Below, one piece after another: positions 8,629 to 17,849 of a stretch of DNA of 64,000 nt (its first letter is position 1; every line of letters starts with the position of its first letter). This DNA comes from Actinomycetes bacterium. Lineage in GTDB: Bacteria; Actinomycetota; Acidimicrobiia; Acidimicrobiales; JAJYXR01. The stretch is taken from NCBI GenBank assembly GCA_021801795.1, contig JAJYXR010000003.1, forward strand, positions 1 to 64,000, read 5' to 3'. Position numbers and translations under genes: made by a program. The notes beneath the pieces were generated by a model, which saw nothing but the letters and a program-made list of their open reading frames with translations, had not been told where the DNA came from and made no database searches.

Positions 8629-9015
8629 CTAGAACTCCGTTATAGCTGTGATCTCCTCCTGGAGCTTCTTGTACTCAGGGGAGTTGGTGATGGGCAGGAG
8701 CGCCATGACCTTCGCCATGTTGCCAGTCACCTTCACCTTGCCCTGCATGAAGGCTGCGTTCGCGTCCAGCTCGCCCTTCTGGATCTTCCGGGCGTCGTCA
8801 TACCCAGTGGTGAGGGTCACCTCGGCATCCTCGAGGACTCCTAGCCTGCTCTCGATGATGTGCCCGTTCTCCAGGATCCAGTAGTAGTCGATCTCCCCAT
8901 CTGGTCCGCCTGTCACCACGTACTGCATCCTCGCAGAGGCACCTGGACGCTCAGGCTGACCCTCTGCCATCTTGCGCGTCTCGTCGAGCCACTCCTGGGT
9001 AAGCCATCTGGACAT
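8629..9015 (-). CDS. SCP2 sterol/lipid-carrier domain protein
   Basis: About 128 residues, started at ATG 9015 because AGGAGG lies seven bases upstream; the longer frame has no such site. The sequence has the SCP2 pattern: a beta-sheet built from ARMQYVVTGGPDGEIDYYWILENG and EVTLTTGYDDARKIQKGELDANAAFMQGKVKVTGNMAKVMALLP, the last being the lipid-tunnel helix pair. Stand-alone SCP2 proteins bind sterols or fatty acyl-CoA. Given the steroid genes farther along, a lipid-carrier role is plausible but unproven. Confidence 0.87.
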   Translation of the reverse strand: MSRWLTQEWLDETRKMAEGQPERPGASARMQYVVTGGPDGEIDYYWILENGHIIESRLGVLEDAEVTLTTGYDDARKIQKGELDANAAFMQGKVKVTGNMAKVMALLPITNSPEYKKLQEEITAITEF

Positions 9016-9100
9016 CGCTTCCTCCTGTCCTCGTAGAGTCCTGCCGGTTTTCAGGATACTGCGAGTCAACGGCTACCCGCATCGCCTCAGGCCGGCGGTC

Positions 9101-9141
9101 GGTTCCCGACCCGGTTCCCGACCCGGTTCCCGACCCGGTTC
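9101..9141. repeat. 12-bp tandem repeat, 3.4 copies
   Basis: GGTTCCCGACCC is repeated exactly and runs into the stop codon of mca (read on the minus strand, it starts directly after the gene end). Confidence 0.95.
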
Positions 9142-10018
9142 AGCGCAATCCGGCGAAGAGATCGTCCTCCAGGGCCTCGCTAGCCCCGCCCGGCGCGACG
9201 GGTCCGACGACCGACAGATCGGACAGTAGGTACTCGTCGACGGGATGCACCCCGCGGGCGACCTCAGGCGGCAGCCCGAACCAGAAGGGCGACGAGGGAT
9301 CGATCTGGGTCGCGTGAGCCAGCAGCGCCTCCCTCCTGACATCTGTGTAGTCCGAGACGTCGACCACGGTGGTGAAGGCCTGGGGACGCCCGGCTCGCTC
9401 CAGCCAGGTCTCGTTGAAAGGCGACTCGAGGCCCAGCTCCAGGAACTTCAAGTGCATGTCCATGATCCGCTGGCCGGACCAGCTGATGTAGTACAGCTTC
9501 AGAGGCCTGAACGGCTCACCTGCATGCGGGTAGCTGTCCGGATCGCCTGCCGCCTGGAACGCCGAGACGGTAACCTCGTGGGTCCTCACATGGTCGGGAT
9601 GCGGGTACCCACCGTGATCCTCCCCGTAGGTGACGATGACCTGGGGTTTCTCCTCGCGTATCACCGCCACCAGACGCCCTACAGCCTCATCCGTGCTCGC
9701 CATCGCGAAGCACTCCGGGTGGCTGTTGGACGGCGACCCTGCCATCCCCGAGTCCCGATATCCGAGATGGACGACCCTGTCGTAGCCGATGACTGCAGCT
9801 GCCTCGGCCAACTCCCGCCGGCGTACCTCTCCGATGTTCTTCCTGGTCTCTGGTGTATCGGCGGCTGGGTTCAGGATGTCACCCTCCTCCCCGCCCGTGC
9901 AGCAGACCAGAACGGTGCGGATGCCCTCGGCGTGGTAGCGGGCGACGGTGGCAGGACCCTTCGAAGACTCGTCGTCTGGATGAGCATGCACGGTGAGCAG
10001 GCAGAGGCCCGATCCCAT
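9140..10018 (-). CDS. mca: mycothiol S-conjugate amidase
   Basis: About 292 residues from ATG 10018; a longer frame to 10078 exists, but family members start just before this strand. LLTVHAHPDDESSKGPATVARY has the HPDDE zinc site of PIG-L/MshB/Mca enzymes. CCTGGEEGDILNPAADTPE and the HPDH block (EDHGGYPHPDHVRTHE) complete the metal and mycothiol pocket. The SSKGPAT form and the C-terminal WFGLPPEVARGVHPVDEYLL region favour Mca over MshB. Mca cleaves mycothiol-toxin conjugates to mercapturic acids. It implies a mycothiol-producing actinobacterium. Confidence 0.92.
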   Translation of the reverse strand: MGSGLCLLTVHAHPDDESSKGPATVARYHAEGIRTVLVCCTGGEEGDILNPAADTPETRKNIGEVRRRELAEAAAVIGYDRVVHLGYRDSGMAGSPSNSHPECFAMASTDEAVGRLVAVIREEKPQVIVTYGEDHGGYPHPDHVRTHEVTVSAFQAAGDPDSYPHAGEPFRPLKLYYISWSGQRIMDMHLKFLELGLESPFNETWLERAGRPQAFTTVVDVSDYTDVRREALLAHATQIDPSSPFWFGLPPEVARGVHPVDEYLLSDLSVVGPVAPGGASEALEDDLFAGLR

Positions 10019-10331
10019 CAGGGCACCTCGGTGGGGCTGGCGGCTGCGTCCGTCAGAGAAGTCACCGGGGCACCTCATCCACGTCGCCGGACATCACCAG
10101 GAGAGCATCCACTCCGCCACACCATACCGGCCGCGTGCGGGCCTGGTGCCCCAGGCGCTATCCCCACGCCTGGCCGGGAACGTATGCTGGAGCCACCCCT
10201 GCATCGGCTAGACATACGGGCAGGAGACATGATCGCAGCCGGCAGGGCGAAGGCGGGCAGGACGACCGTCGACCATGCCGGAAGCGCCAGGCAGTGACGG
10301 AAAACCACTCCAAGGGAAGGGCAAGATACCC
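10019..10331. other. divergent intergenic region between mca and the psp operon
   Basis: 313 bp hold the promoters of both directions. I see no convincing sigma-70 pair, operator palindrome or extra gene. The psp ribosome binding site (AAGGGAAGGG) is at the right end. Confidence 0.5.
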
Positions 10332-11189
10332 ATGAGCGTCATGAAGCGCCTCAACGGGATCATGAAGGCCAAGGCCAACAAGATCCTCGACAAGGCCGAG
10401 GACCCACGCGACACCCTAGATCTTTCCTACGAGGAGCAGCTGGAGAACCTCCAGAAGCTGAAGCGCTCGCTCGCGGAGGTCGCTACTGCGAGGAAGCGTA
10501 TCGAGCTCCAGGCCAACCAGCTCCAGGCTCAGGCTGACAAGCTGCAGGCTCAGGCCAAGCAGGCCCTCACCCAGAACCAGGAGGACCTAGCCCGGGAGGC
10601 ACTGACCAGGCGAGCAGCCATAGGCGAGCAGCTGAGCGACCTGCAGACCCAGCACGACCAGGTGGCTGCGCAGGAGGACAAGCTGAAGCTCACCGTCCAG
10701 CGGCTGCAGACCCAGATAGAGGCCTTCAGGACCAAGAAGGAGACCATGAAGGCCAGCTACACTGCCGCGCAGGCCCAGACCAACATAGGTGAGGCCATCG
10801 CCGGCATCTCCGAGTCGGCCACCGACGCCGGTCTCGCCATGCAGCGTGCCCAGGACAAGATCGCGAGCATGCAGGCGCGCGCGGGTGCGATCGACGAGCT
10901 GACGGCCTCTGGAGCCCTGTCGGATCCGAACAGCCAGCCATCCGACGACATCCAGGCACAGCTCGACAAGATCTCCGCTACCTCCCAGGTGGACGAGGAG
11001 ATGGCGAAGCTCCAGGCCGAGATAGGAGGTGCTCCAGCGGCAGCGCTGCCTTCGGCCCCAGCTGCCGGAGCCGATGCCGGAGCCGATGCCGGAGCCGATG
11101 CCGGAGCCGATGCCGGGCCCGCAGCAGCGCCGGCCCAGGTACCTGGCGCCGCGGAGGCGCCAGCGGAGGGAGCGGGTGGGGAGTCGTGA
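10332..11189 (+). CDS. pspA: PspA/IM30-family membrane-stress protein
   Basis: About 285 residues from ATG 10332, preceded by AAGGGAAGGG. Nearly the whole protein is coiled coil: KANKILDKAEDPRDTLDLSY is the PspA hallmark, followed by long Gln/Ala/Lys heptads and the IGEAIAGISESATDAGLAMQRAQDKIASMQARA segment. The last 50 residues are an Ala/Gly/Asp/Pro tail with four AGAD repeats, not typical of PspA. PspA oligomers bind damaged inner membrane. It is the first gene of a fully overlapping psp operon, which confirms the assignment. Confidence 0.93.
   Translation: MSVMKRLNGIMKAKANKILDKAEDPRDTLDLSYEEQLENLQKLKRSLAEVATARKRIELQANQLQAQADKLQAQAKQALTQNQEDLAREALTRRAAIGEQLSDLQTQHDQVAAQEDKLKLTVQRLQTQIEAFRTKKETMKASYTAAQAQTNIGEAIAGISESATDAGLAMQRAQDKIASMQARAGAIDELTASGALSDPNSQPSDDIQAQLDKISATSQVDEEMAKLQAEIGGAPAAALPSAPAAGADAGADAGADAGADAGPAAAPAQVPGAAEAPAEGAGGES
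11066..11113 (+). repeat. 12-bp in-frame repeat (AGAD), 4 copies
   Basis: CCGGAGCCGATG is repeated four times inside the pspA C-terminal tail, adding four-residue units. Confidence 0.95.
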
Positions 11190-11476
11190 TCGTCCGGATC
11201 CTCGGCGAGGGGCAGTTCGAAGTTCCCGAAGACTGCGTCGCGAAGCTCGAGAAGCTCGACGACGATCTGATGAAGGCCGTCGACTCAGGCGACGAGGCGG
11301 CCTTCGACGCCGCACTCCTAAAGGTGCTGGCGGAGGTGCGGACCTCGTGCCAGCCGATACCACCCGAGGACATCCGGTCCTCCGACCTGGTCCTTCCGGA
11401 CTCCGACTCCACCTTGGACGACGTGAGGGAGATGCTGGAAGGAAAGGGGATACTGGCTGGCGGCGAGACCAGCTGA
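11186..11476 (+). CDS. pspAA: PspA-associated protein PspAA
   Basis: A 96-residue small protein, starting with MIVRILGEGQFEVPEDCVAKLEKLDDDL, which is diagnostic of PspAA. It is acidic with a C-terminal STLDDVREMLEGKGILAG helix. Its GTG start overlaps the pspA TGA in a GTGA, so translation is coupled. PspAA accompanies PspA in actinobacterial and some archaeal operons; its molecular role is not settled. Confidence 0.92.
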   Translation: MIVRILGEGQFEVPEDCVAKLEKLDDDLMKAVDSGDEAAFDAALLKVLAEVRTSCQPIPPEDIRSSDLVLPDSDSTLDDVREMLEGKGILAGGETS

Positions 11477-12393
11477 TGGCCACAGGCAACCGGATACCGC
11501 CCGACAGGGGGCTGTCTGCCAGGATGCTCCTGGTCGCCTTCCTGCTCGGGTTGCTCTACGTGGTGCTGATAGGAGCCCTCTTCGCCTTCGGGGTCTCCGC
11601 TGTGCTCATCATCGTGGTGGTCGGCGGGCTCTTCATCGCCCAGTACTGGTTCTCGGACAAGATTGCCCTTTATTCGATGGGTGGTCACGAGGTCACCCCC
11701 GAACAGGAGCCACGTCTCCACGGAGTAGTCGACCGGCTGACCGCTATGGCCGACATGAAGAAGCCCCGGGTGGCCGTAGCCAACACCGACATCCCCAACG
11801 CGTTCGCCACCGGACGCAGCCCGAACAACGCCGTCGTCTGCGCCACCACCGGCCTGCTGAGACGCCTGGACGAACCAGAGCTCGAGGCAGTGCTCGCCCA
11901 CGAGCTCTCCCATGTGGCTCACCGGGACGTCGCCGTCATGACCATCGCGAGCTTCCTCGGGATACTTGCGGGGCTGATCACCAGGGTAACCATGTACATG
12001 GGGCTCTTCGGTGGCTTCGGAGGAGACAGAGATGGCGAGGACGCGGCCATGGTGGAGATAGGCATAATGCTTGTTTCGGCCATCGTCTACGCGATCAGCT
12101 TCCTGCTCACCCGGGCACTGTCGCGCTACAGGGAGCTGGCGGCAGACCGGTCAGGGGCAATACTGATCGGTAGGCCATCCTTGCTGGCCTCCGCGCTGGT
12201 AAAGGTGACCGGCGAGATGTCCCGTATCCCCACCCGAGATCTTCGTTCGGCAGAGCACTTCAACGCCTTCTACTTCGCCCCGGCACTGGCAGGTGGGGTG
12301 AGCCTCTCCTCCCTCTTCGCCACCCACCCTCCCCTCCAGAAACGCCTCGATCAGCTGGCCAAGCTCGAGGCCGAGATGAACCGGCCCTCATGA
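11476..12393 (+). CDS. htpX: HtpX-like M48 membrane metalloprotease
   Basis: About 305 residues from ATG 11476, which shares its A with the pspAA stop (TGATG). Two N-terminal transmembrane helices (about residues 17-55) precede the catalytic domain. AVLAHELSHVAHRDVAV carries the HExxH zinc site; RYRELAADRSGAIL supplies the third ligand Glu. Two further membrane segments lie between. The C-terminal LFATHPPLQKRLDQL is typical of M48B. HtpX degrades misfolded membrane proteins, which fits the envelope-stress operon. A longer frame upstream is only the overlap with pspA in another frame. Confidence 0.95.
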   Translation: MATGNRIPPDRGLSARMLLVAFLLGLLYVVLIGALFAFGVSAVLIIVVVGGLFIAQYWFSDKIALYSMGGHEVTPEQEPRLHGVVDRLTAMADMKKPRVAVANTDIPNAFATGRSPNNAVVCATTGLLRRLDEPELEAVLAHELSHVAHRDVAVMTIASFLGILAGLITRVTMYMGLFGGFGGDRDGEDAAMVEIGIMLVSAIVYAISFLLTRALSRYRELAADRSGAILIGRPSLLASALVKVTGEMSRIPTRDLRSAEHFNAFYFAPALAGGVSLSSLFATHPPLQKRLDQLAKLEAEMNRPS

Positions 12394-13091
12394 AGCTCTT
12401 GGACACCCTCCTCGGAAAGACGAAGCCGGTCCAGGCGAATCTCGACGCACTCTTCTCGCTGCCCGCTGCTGCCATTACCCTCGAGACCACCACCGGACTA
12501 GCCCCCAGCGGCAGAGCGGGCGTCTGCTTCAAGCCCCCCGCTGGACAGTCCTTCGAGGACATGCAGCACGATCTCGAGCAGCTCCTCCAGATGCCCGACG
12601 ACGCTGGCACTTCCACGGAGAGCCTGGCTGCGGCACCCCAGACCGCGGCACCCCAGACCGGCTCGGGTACGCCGGAGTCACCTGGAGGCGCTGAATCCCG
12701 AGCGGCTGGGTCGGCCACCATCGAGGTCCGTCACGAGGCCGACGCATATGGGTACCGGTGGATCATCCTGGGGGGAACCGGGATAGACGACCTGGTGACA
12801 CGTGTCCACATGGTCCACTCGTCACTGAGCGACGCTGGCTGGGGTACCCAGCTCCTGTGCTCCGTGGTCGGCTTCGTCCCGGGAGGGGGCGCTGACGACT
12901 CTGCCGTCGATCAGCCTGTCTACCTCATCTATCTGGCGAAGCAGGGCACCTTCTACCCATTCGCACCATCAGGCAAGGAAAAACGCGACGTCGAGCTGGA
13001 GTTGCGGCTGAAGAGCTTCCTGGCCGGAGATCTGGCCATCGAGCCGGACCTCGACCGCTGGTTCCCCATCTGGGACCTACCCATAGCCTGA
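12390..13091 (+). CDS. pspAB: PspA-associated protein PspAB
   Basis: A 233-residue protein, coupled to htpX by an ATGA overlap. The N-terminus MKLLDTLLGKTKPVQANLDALFSLPAAAITLE is the PspAB signature. A variable linker with a duplicated AAPQT follows, then IEVRHEADAYGYRWIILGGTGIDDLVTRVHMV and KEKRDVELELRLKSFLAGDLAIEPDLDRWFPIWDLP. The function is unknown, but it closes the pspA-pspAA-htpX-pspAB operon of actinobacteria. Its 3' 139 bp are overlapped by the convergent DUF6687-like gene. Confidence 0.92.
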   Translation: MKLLDTLLGKTKPVQANLDALFSLPAAAITLETTTGLAPSGRAGVCFKPPAGQSFEDMQHDLEQLLQMPDDAGTSTESLAAAPQTAAPQTGSGTPESPGGAESRAAGSATIEVRHEADAYGYRWIILGGTGIDDLVTRVHMVHSSLSDAGWGTQLLCSVVGFVPGGGADDSAVDQPVYLIYLAKQGTFYPFAPSGKEKRDVELELRLKSFLAGDLAIEPDLDRWFPIWDLPIA

Positions 13092-14179
13092 GGAACCAAC
13101 GGCGTACCGGGGGCGTAAGGGTCCCAGGCTGGCGGGCCCGCGTCGAGGACCGCGAGCTCCTGTAGCAGCGCAGGCATGAAATCGTCCGGGGAGATGCTGC
13201 TCAGCTCACCACCTAGCGGCCTGAGTGCGCTTCGGAGCGCCCCGGCTCCGTCGAATGCCCACCGGGTGCCCGAAGACTCCATGTCCGAGAGCCTCTCGGC
13301 CAGTCCCGTGAGGTCCACCCGGGCCCGGGGGCGCCAGCTCGCGAGCCTCACCCAGGTCTCGTAGCGGTACCTCACCTCGTAGCCGTACCTAGCCCCGTAG
13401 CGGTACCTAGCCCCGTGGCCGAACCGGCCCCCAGGCGCACCGGGCCCACGGCCGCCGGGCTCGCCGGGCCCGTGATCGCCGGGCGCGCAAGCGGCATGAC
13501 CGCCCGCCGAGCGGCCGGCATCCATCACGATCGCTACACGCATGCAGCTGGTGACCGAGTTCAGCGCCGCAGGGTGCAGCCTCATGCCTTCCCAGGAGGT
13601 CCGGTAGACATCCAGATCCCCCGCGTCGAACCGGAACACGGCCAGGTCTGCCTCCGCGTTCTCCTCCAGGGCCAGAGCACCCGAGGCCACGAACTCCCTG
13701 GATGCTTCATAGGCGATCAGCTCCTCAGCCCAGAGGGACTCGTAGAGACCGGGATGGCTCATCAGGTCATCCATGATCGACAGGGCCTCTTGGGTGGACC
13801 TGGCCACCGTCTGGCCCCTCCTGGAGATGGAACGCAGGGCGAAGGCGACCTTCGCCGCCAGGTCGTCACCCACTACGTCGAAATCCCCGGTGGTTGCCAC
13901 CTCCAAGGCCAGGGAACCGTGACGGTCAACCATGCCCTCGTCCACCAGCAGAGCGAGCGCCACCGCACCGTCCTCGTCATAGTGGTCGACGGTGGCCCAG
14001 CCCGGCCCCTGGCGCGCCGCGGGGGGCCGAAGGCCCTCGGCGATGAACTTCATGACTATCCCCGTAGACAGGTCCGCAGCCAGCTCGGGGGGCGTCGGCG
14101 TCCTGGGCCAGTGGGAGAGGGTGAGAACGGTACCCGGTCGCGGGGCTCCGTCTACCACCAGATGGGCCACATCGCCCAC
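12953..14179 (-). CDS. DUF6687-like actinobacterial protein with a repeat-expanded middle
   Basis: A 408-residue protein starting at GTG. VLTLSHWPRTPTPPELAADLSTGIVMKF and WATVDHYDEDGAVALALLVDEG resemble the family now called DUF6687; the Asp/His-rich DHYDEDG could bind metal. The middle (about residues 225-270) is low complexity, with Gly/Pro then RYRYGARYGYEVRYRY encoded by 18-bp repeats. The last 45 residues are Ser/Arg-rich and encoded antisense to pspAB, as if an original stop had been lost. The function is unknown. It follows the pterin dehydratase gene on the same strand. Confidence 0.65.
   Translation of the reverse strand: MGDVAHLVVDGAPRPGTVLTLSHWPRTPTPPELAADLSTGIVMKFIAEGLRPPAARQGPGWATVDHYDEDGAVALALLVDEGMVDRHGSLALEVATTGDFDVVGDDLAAKVAFALRSISRRGQTVARSTQEALSIMDDLMSHPGLYESLWAEELIAYEASREFVASGALALEENAEADLAVFRFDAGDLDVYRTSWEGMRLHPAALNSVTSCMRVAIVMDAGRSAGGHAACAPGDHGPGEPGGRGPGAPGGRFGHGARYRYGARYGYEVRYRYETWVRLASWRPRARVDLTGLAERLSDMESSGTRWAFDGAGALRSALRPLGGELSSISPDDFMPALLQELAVLDAGPPAWDPYAPGTPLVPQAMGRSQMGNQRSRSGSMARSPARKLFSRNSSSTSRFSLPDGANG
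13361..13425 (-). repeat. 18-bp in-frame repeat (RYRYGA-type), about 3.5 copies
   Basis: Degenerate copies of GTAGCGGTACCTAGCCCC (plus strand) lie inside the DUF6687-like gene and preserve its frame. Confidence 0.8.
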
Positions 14180-14214
14180 CTCGTCTGCCGGGAGGTATCT
14201 ATAGGACTGGTGTC

Positions 14215-14505
14215 TCAGCCTGCACCCACCGCCAAGGTGTCTATCCGGCGTGCCAGTGCGAGATCCGAGGCTGTTATCCCGCCAGCGGAGTGGGTGGAGA
14301 GACGCAGCGTGACCTCGTTCCAGCGGATGTCGATGTCCGGATGGTGATTGGCCTCCTCGGCCAGGGCACCCACAGCGTTCACGTAGGAAAGGGCGTCGGC
14401 AAAGTCCTTGGCGGTGTAGACCTTCACGATCTCAGCCCCCTCGCGCTCCCAGGCGATGCCCTCCGAAAGTGCTAAGTCCACACTTGCCGGGTCAAGAACG
14501 TCCAT
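14215..14505 (-). CDS. phhB: 4a-hydroxytetrahydrobiopterin dehydratase (PCD/DCoH family)
   Basis: A 96-residue protein. EEANHHPDIDIRWNEVTLRLSTHSAGGIT is the PCD signature, with the catalytic His-His pair and the C-terminal His of the active site. The length matches the family. The enzyme regenerates the pterin cofactor of aromatic amino acid hydroxylases; none is visible here, so a general pterin or moonlighting role is possible. It lies between fumC and the DUF6687-like gene on the same strand. Confidence 0.92.
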   Translation of the reverse strand: MDVLDPASVDLALSEGIAWEREGAEIVKVYTAKDFADALSYVNAVGALAEEANHHPDIDIRWNEVTLRLSTHSAGGITASDLALARRIDTLAVGAG

Positions 14506-14598
14506 TCCAACGAGACTAGCGACGGAGAGGATCCTCTGCAGCGGGTCCCCTGCCCGCCTGGCAGGGGCCGCCAGGAGAGAGGGCCTACCGCGACGGCC

Positions 14599-15987
14599 CT
14601 AGGGGTGGACCATCTCCTCGGGACGGACCGCCCGGTCGAACTCCTCGGGGCTCAGGTACCCGAGAGCCACGCAGGCCTCCCTCAGGGTCGTGCCCTCTGT
14701 GTGAGCCTTCTTCGCTACCTGGGCAGCCTTGTCGTAGCCGATCAGCGGGTTGAGGGCGGTGACGAGCATGAGGGAGCGCTCCAGGTGCTCCTCGATCCGC
14801 TGCCTGTCCGGTTCCATCCCCTCCACGGCGAACCTCCGGAAGGTCCCACAGGCGTCGGCCAGAAGGGTTGTCGAGTGCAGCACGTTATGGATTATCACCG
14901 GCTTGCAGACGTTCAGCTCCAGGTTCCCCCGGCTGCCGGCAATCCCAACTGCCGAGTCGTTGCCCATTACCTGGATGGCCACCATGATCATGGCCTCGCA
15001 CTGGGTCGGGTTCACCTTCCCTGGCATGATCGAGGAGCCCGGTTCGTTGGGAGGAAGCACCAGCTCGCCTAGACCCGAGCGGGGTCCCGATCCGAGCCAC
15101 CTGAGGTCGTCCGCGATCTTCGTCAGCGACACCGCGAGTGTCCTGAGGGTGGCACTGGCCTGCACCAGGGCATCATGGGCAGCCAGGGCAGCGAACTTGT
15201 TCGGCGCGGACACGAAGGGCAGTCCGGTGATCTCAGCTACCTGCGCGGCAGCCCTTGATGGGAACTCCGGATGGGTGTTCAGACCGGTCCCCACCGCGGT
15301 GCCTCCGAGGGCGAGCTCGTAGAGGGCAGGCAGGCAGGAGTCGATCCTTCCGAGGTCTGCCTCCAGCTGGGATACGTATCCCGAGATCTCCTGACCGAGG
15401 GTCAGGGGCACTGCATCCATCAGGTGGGTGCGACCGATCTTCACGATCTGCGCGAATGCATCGGCCTTCTCGGCCAGGGCGTCCCGCAAGGCGCTGACGG
15501 AAGGGACCAGCCTGCCGACTATCTCCTGGACTGCCGCGATATGCATGGCAGTAGGGAAGGTGTCGTTCGACGACTGCGACATGTTCACGTGGTCGTTCGG
15601 ATGCACCGGTGACTTCGACCCGAGGACACCACCGGCGAGCTCGATCGCCCTGTTCGAGATCACCTCGTTCGCGTTCATGTTCGTCTGCGTCCCGCTTCCC
15701 GTCTGCCAGACACGGAGCGGGAACTCCCCGTCCAGACGGCCCTCGATGACCTCGGTCGCTGCTTTCGCTATGAGATCTGCCAGGCCTGGATCGAGCTTGC
15801 CGAGCTCAGCGTTGGTGCGGGCAGCCGCCAGCTTCAGTATCCCGATTGCCCTGATCAGGGCCCGTGGCATCAGGTCATGCCCGATCGGGAAGTGCACCAG
15901 GGAGCGCTCCGTCTGGGCTCCCCAGTAGTGGTCAGCGGGAACCTCGATCTCGCCCATCGAGTCGGACTCTGTACGCGTGGAAGTCAT
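14599..15987 (-). CDS. fumC: class II fumarate hydratase
   Basis: A 462-residue protein of normal length. Conserved regions are present in order: [17 protein letters not shown] (about residue 93), [17 protein letters not shown] (about 130), [14 protein letters not shown] (about 180) and the superfamily signature [15 protein letters not shown] (about 310). These form the fumarate-binding site across three subunits. It hydrates fumarate to malate in the TCA cycle. It is encoded alone or with the downstream small genes. Confidence 0.97.
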   Translation of the reverse strand: MTSTRTESDSMGEIEVPADHYWGAQTERSLVHFPIGHDLMPRALIRAIGILKLAAARTNAELGKLDPGLADLIAKAATEVIEGRLDGEFPLRVWQTGSGTQTNMNANEVISNRAIELAGGVLGSKSPVHPNDHVNMSQSSNDTFPTAMHIAAVQEIVGRLVPSVSALRDALAEKADAFAQIVKIGRTHLMDAVPLTLGQEISGYVSQLEADLGRIDSCLPALYELALGGTAVGTGLNTHPEFPSRAAAQVAEITGLPFVSAPNKFAALAAHDALVQASATLRTLAVSLTKIADDLRWLGSGPRSGLGELVLPPNEPGSSIMPGKVNPTQCEAMIMVAIQVMGNDSAVGIAGSRGNLELNVCKPVIIHNVLHSTTLLADACGTFRRFAVEGMEPDRQRIEEHLERSLMLVTALNPLIGYDKAAQVAKKAHTEGTTLREACVALGYLSPEEFDRAVRPEEMVHP

Positions 15988-16035
15988 ACCAGACGACCAT
16001 AGCCCGACCCGCGAAGCCTCCAGGGACGGGGGGAT

Positions 16036-17550
16036 TCAGCCGGCCGGGGTGAAGGTGAACAGGCTCACGCTCTCACCGGGCTGGTCGAAGCTCACACTGG
16101 CAGAGCCTGCGTTCACGCTCCCGTTGGCCACCACAGTGCCGTTTACCTGCGCGTCCACCAGGGACTGCGTCCAGGTGTAGGAGCCCGGCTTCAGGCCATT
16201 CAGCGATAGGTCGACCTGGTGGTCGAATGGGTTGGGGTCCGTGGTGCCGTAGTTACCGCTCAGGTCGTAGGCGAGGAAGTTGTACACGAGCACGTGGACC
16301 ACTCCGTTCGAGGCGACAGACGCCACGGCACCCACACGCCCGTCCTCCCGGCCGAGTAGCTGGTCGGGAACGCTCACGGGAAGCTGGGACTCCCCGGCCA
16401 TCTCGTGCCAGAACATGAAGGTGTAGTACACCGGCTGCGGGGTGAAGTTGGGGTTCAGGAGGCCCCAGTTAGCCGGGGGGTTGCCGCCTGAGGAGTTCCA
16501 GGCGTTGAAGAAGTCCATCCGGTTCAGACCCGCGGACTGCACGCTGTCGAGCACCGCTGCAGCGAAGGCAGCGCCGTATGTCTGGCTCATCCGGACGTCG
16601 TATCCCGCGTCGACATTCCACTCGTCTATCCAGAGCTTCGGATGCAGCGAGGGAAACGCCGAGACGAACTTCTTCACCAGCGCGACCTGCTCCCCGTAGC
16701 TGCGCGCGGAGAGCAAGGGGTTGTACCAGTAGGGGGTCGTACCCGGAGGTGGATTCGGGATTATGCCTCCAGGCCCCACCATCGGGTCATTCGCGTAGTA
16801 GTGCCAGGAGAGGAAGTCGAGCGGCAGGTGATTCGCAGCGACGTCCGCCAGGAAGGCAGGTATCCACACCGGATCCGCGAACGCGAGTGCGGGTCCTCCC
16901 ACCTGGATGGTCGCTCCGGCCGCAGCCGCGGCTCTTTCCAGCACCGGCACCGTGTCGTTATATAGGTGCAGGTATCCAGCCAGGCCCCCGTACCAGAAGA
17001 AGCCATCGGGCTCGTTCCAGACCTCGAATACACGTACCCCTTCTGCGCTGATCTCGTGGTATGCCATCTGGTAGACCAGCGCATCCCACTTCGCCTGGTT
17101 AGGCCCGAGATCAGGAGGCTCGTAGGTGAGGTTCACCCCCGGCACGTCCACGCTGGCCAGGCATGGCGGGGTGTAGTCGATGATGAGCTCAGGGATCGAA
17201 CCCTCGGCCTTTATCATGTTCACCCGCTGGTCCAGCGAGGCGGGGTTCCAGGCCCCCGTGGCGCAGTTGTAGACAGGCTGCCCGTCGTAGGTCCCCTCGA
17301 AGCCCACGTCGGTGCGGTCGTAGCGGAGCCCGAGCTGGGCAAGGGATGACACCGCGCCCTGCGCACCCGGACCATCCACGCCTAGGAGGCTGGGGTTTAT
17401 CTCGCCGCTGGGGGACGAGACCTTCACCCCGACCGCCACCGTGGCAGACCCCACGATGCCGCCGAGACCGCCCACCGATATACCCGAGCAGGCAGAGGCC
17501 ACCAGGCCAACCGCGACCAGCACACCGGCACGACCAAGAATCTTCGACAC
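16036..17550 (-). CDS. secreted GH39-like glycoside hydrolase, probable lipoprotein
   Basis: A 504-residue protein. The GTG start has a GGAGGGGG site. The signal peptide is [26 protein letters not shown] is a relaxed lipobox. The (beta/alpha)8 domain has [12 protein letters not shown] near residue 178, whose Glu would be the acid/base, and [14 protein letters not shown] near 305, whose Glu would be the nucleophile, as in clan GH-A families such as GH39. A beta-sandwich-like tail ([20 protein letters not shown]) ends the protein. The substrate, perhaps a xyloside or cell-wall glycan, is not evident. Confidence 0.75.
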   Translation of the reverse strand: MSKILGRAGVLVAVGLVASACSGISVGGLGGIVGSATVAVGVKVSSPSGEINPSLLGVDGPGAQGAVSSLAQLGLRYDRTDVGFEGTYDGQPVYNCATGAWNPASLDQRVNMIKAEGSIPELIIDYTPPCLASVDVPGVNLTYEPPDLGPNQAKWDALVYQMAYHEISAEGVRVFEVWNEPDGFFWYGGLAGYLHLYNDTVPVLERAAAAAGATIQVGGPALAFADPVWIPAFLADVAANHLPLDFLSWHYYANDPMVGPGGIIPNPPPGTTPYWYNPLLSARSYGEQVALVKKFVSAFPSLHPKLWIDEWNVDAGYDVRMSQTYGAAFAAAVLDSVQSAGLNRMDFFNAWNSSGGNPPANWGLLNPNFTPQPVYYTFMFWHEMAGESQLPVSVPDQLLGREDGRVGAVASVASNGVVHVLVYNFLAYDLSGNYGTTDPNPFDHQVDLSLNGLKPGSYTWTQSLVDAQVNGTVVANGSVNAGSASVSFDQPGESVSLFTFTPAG

Positions 17551-17640
17551 CGTCCCCCCTCCAGAAGATCCCAGCGCACGGCCACACGGCCCAGAACGCG
17601 CTATGGATTCCGTAAGCGTACCACGGCGGTGCCGCTCCAG

Positions 17641-17769
17641 CCTGCCCAGCCTGCCCAGCCTGCCCAGCCTGCCCGTCCTGCCCAGCCTGCCCAGCCTGCC
17701 CGTCCTGCCCAGCCTGCCCGTCCTGCCCAGCCTGCCCGTCCTGTCCAGCCTGCCCGTCCTGCCCAGCCC
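17641..17769. repeat. 9-bp tandem repeat, about 14 copies
   Basis: CCTGCCCAG and CCTGCCCGT units alternate over about 129 bp in the divergent promoter region between the GH39-like lipoprotein and the PPOX-type gene. The rest of the 17551-17849 gap holds the two ribosome binding sites and no other gene. Confidence 0.95.
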
Positions 17770-17849
17770 GGCAAACGCTCCAGATAGGCTCAGTGGAGAT
17801 CACTTCCGTTCCACCCGCCCGCCAGAACCGTCCACAGGAGGACCTAACA

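Noticed and set aside
9245-10297. 350-codon plus-strand frame opposite mca
   Set aside because: Mca has clear HPDDE and HPDH motifs on the minus strand; the plus frame is a GC-skew shadow.
17641-17769. Cryptic coding sequence of Pro/Ala/Leu repeats
   Set aside because: The frame is open only because of the 9-bp repeat, and the true PPOX start with a ribosome binding site is downstream.
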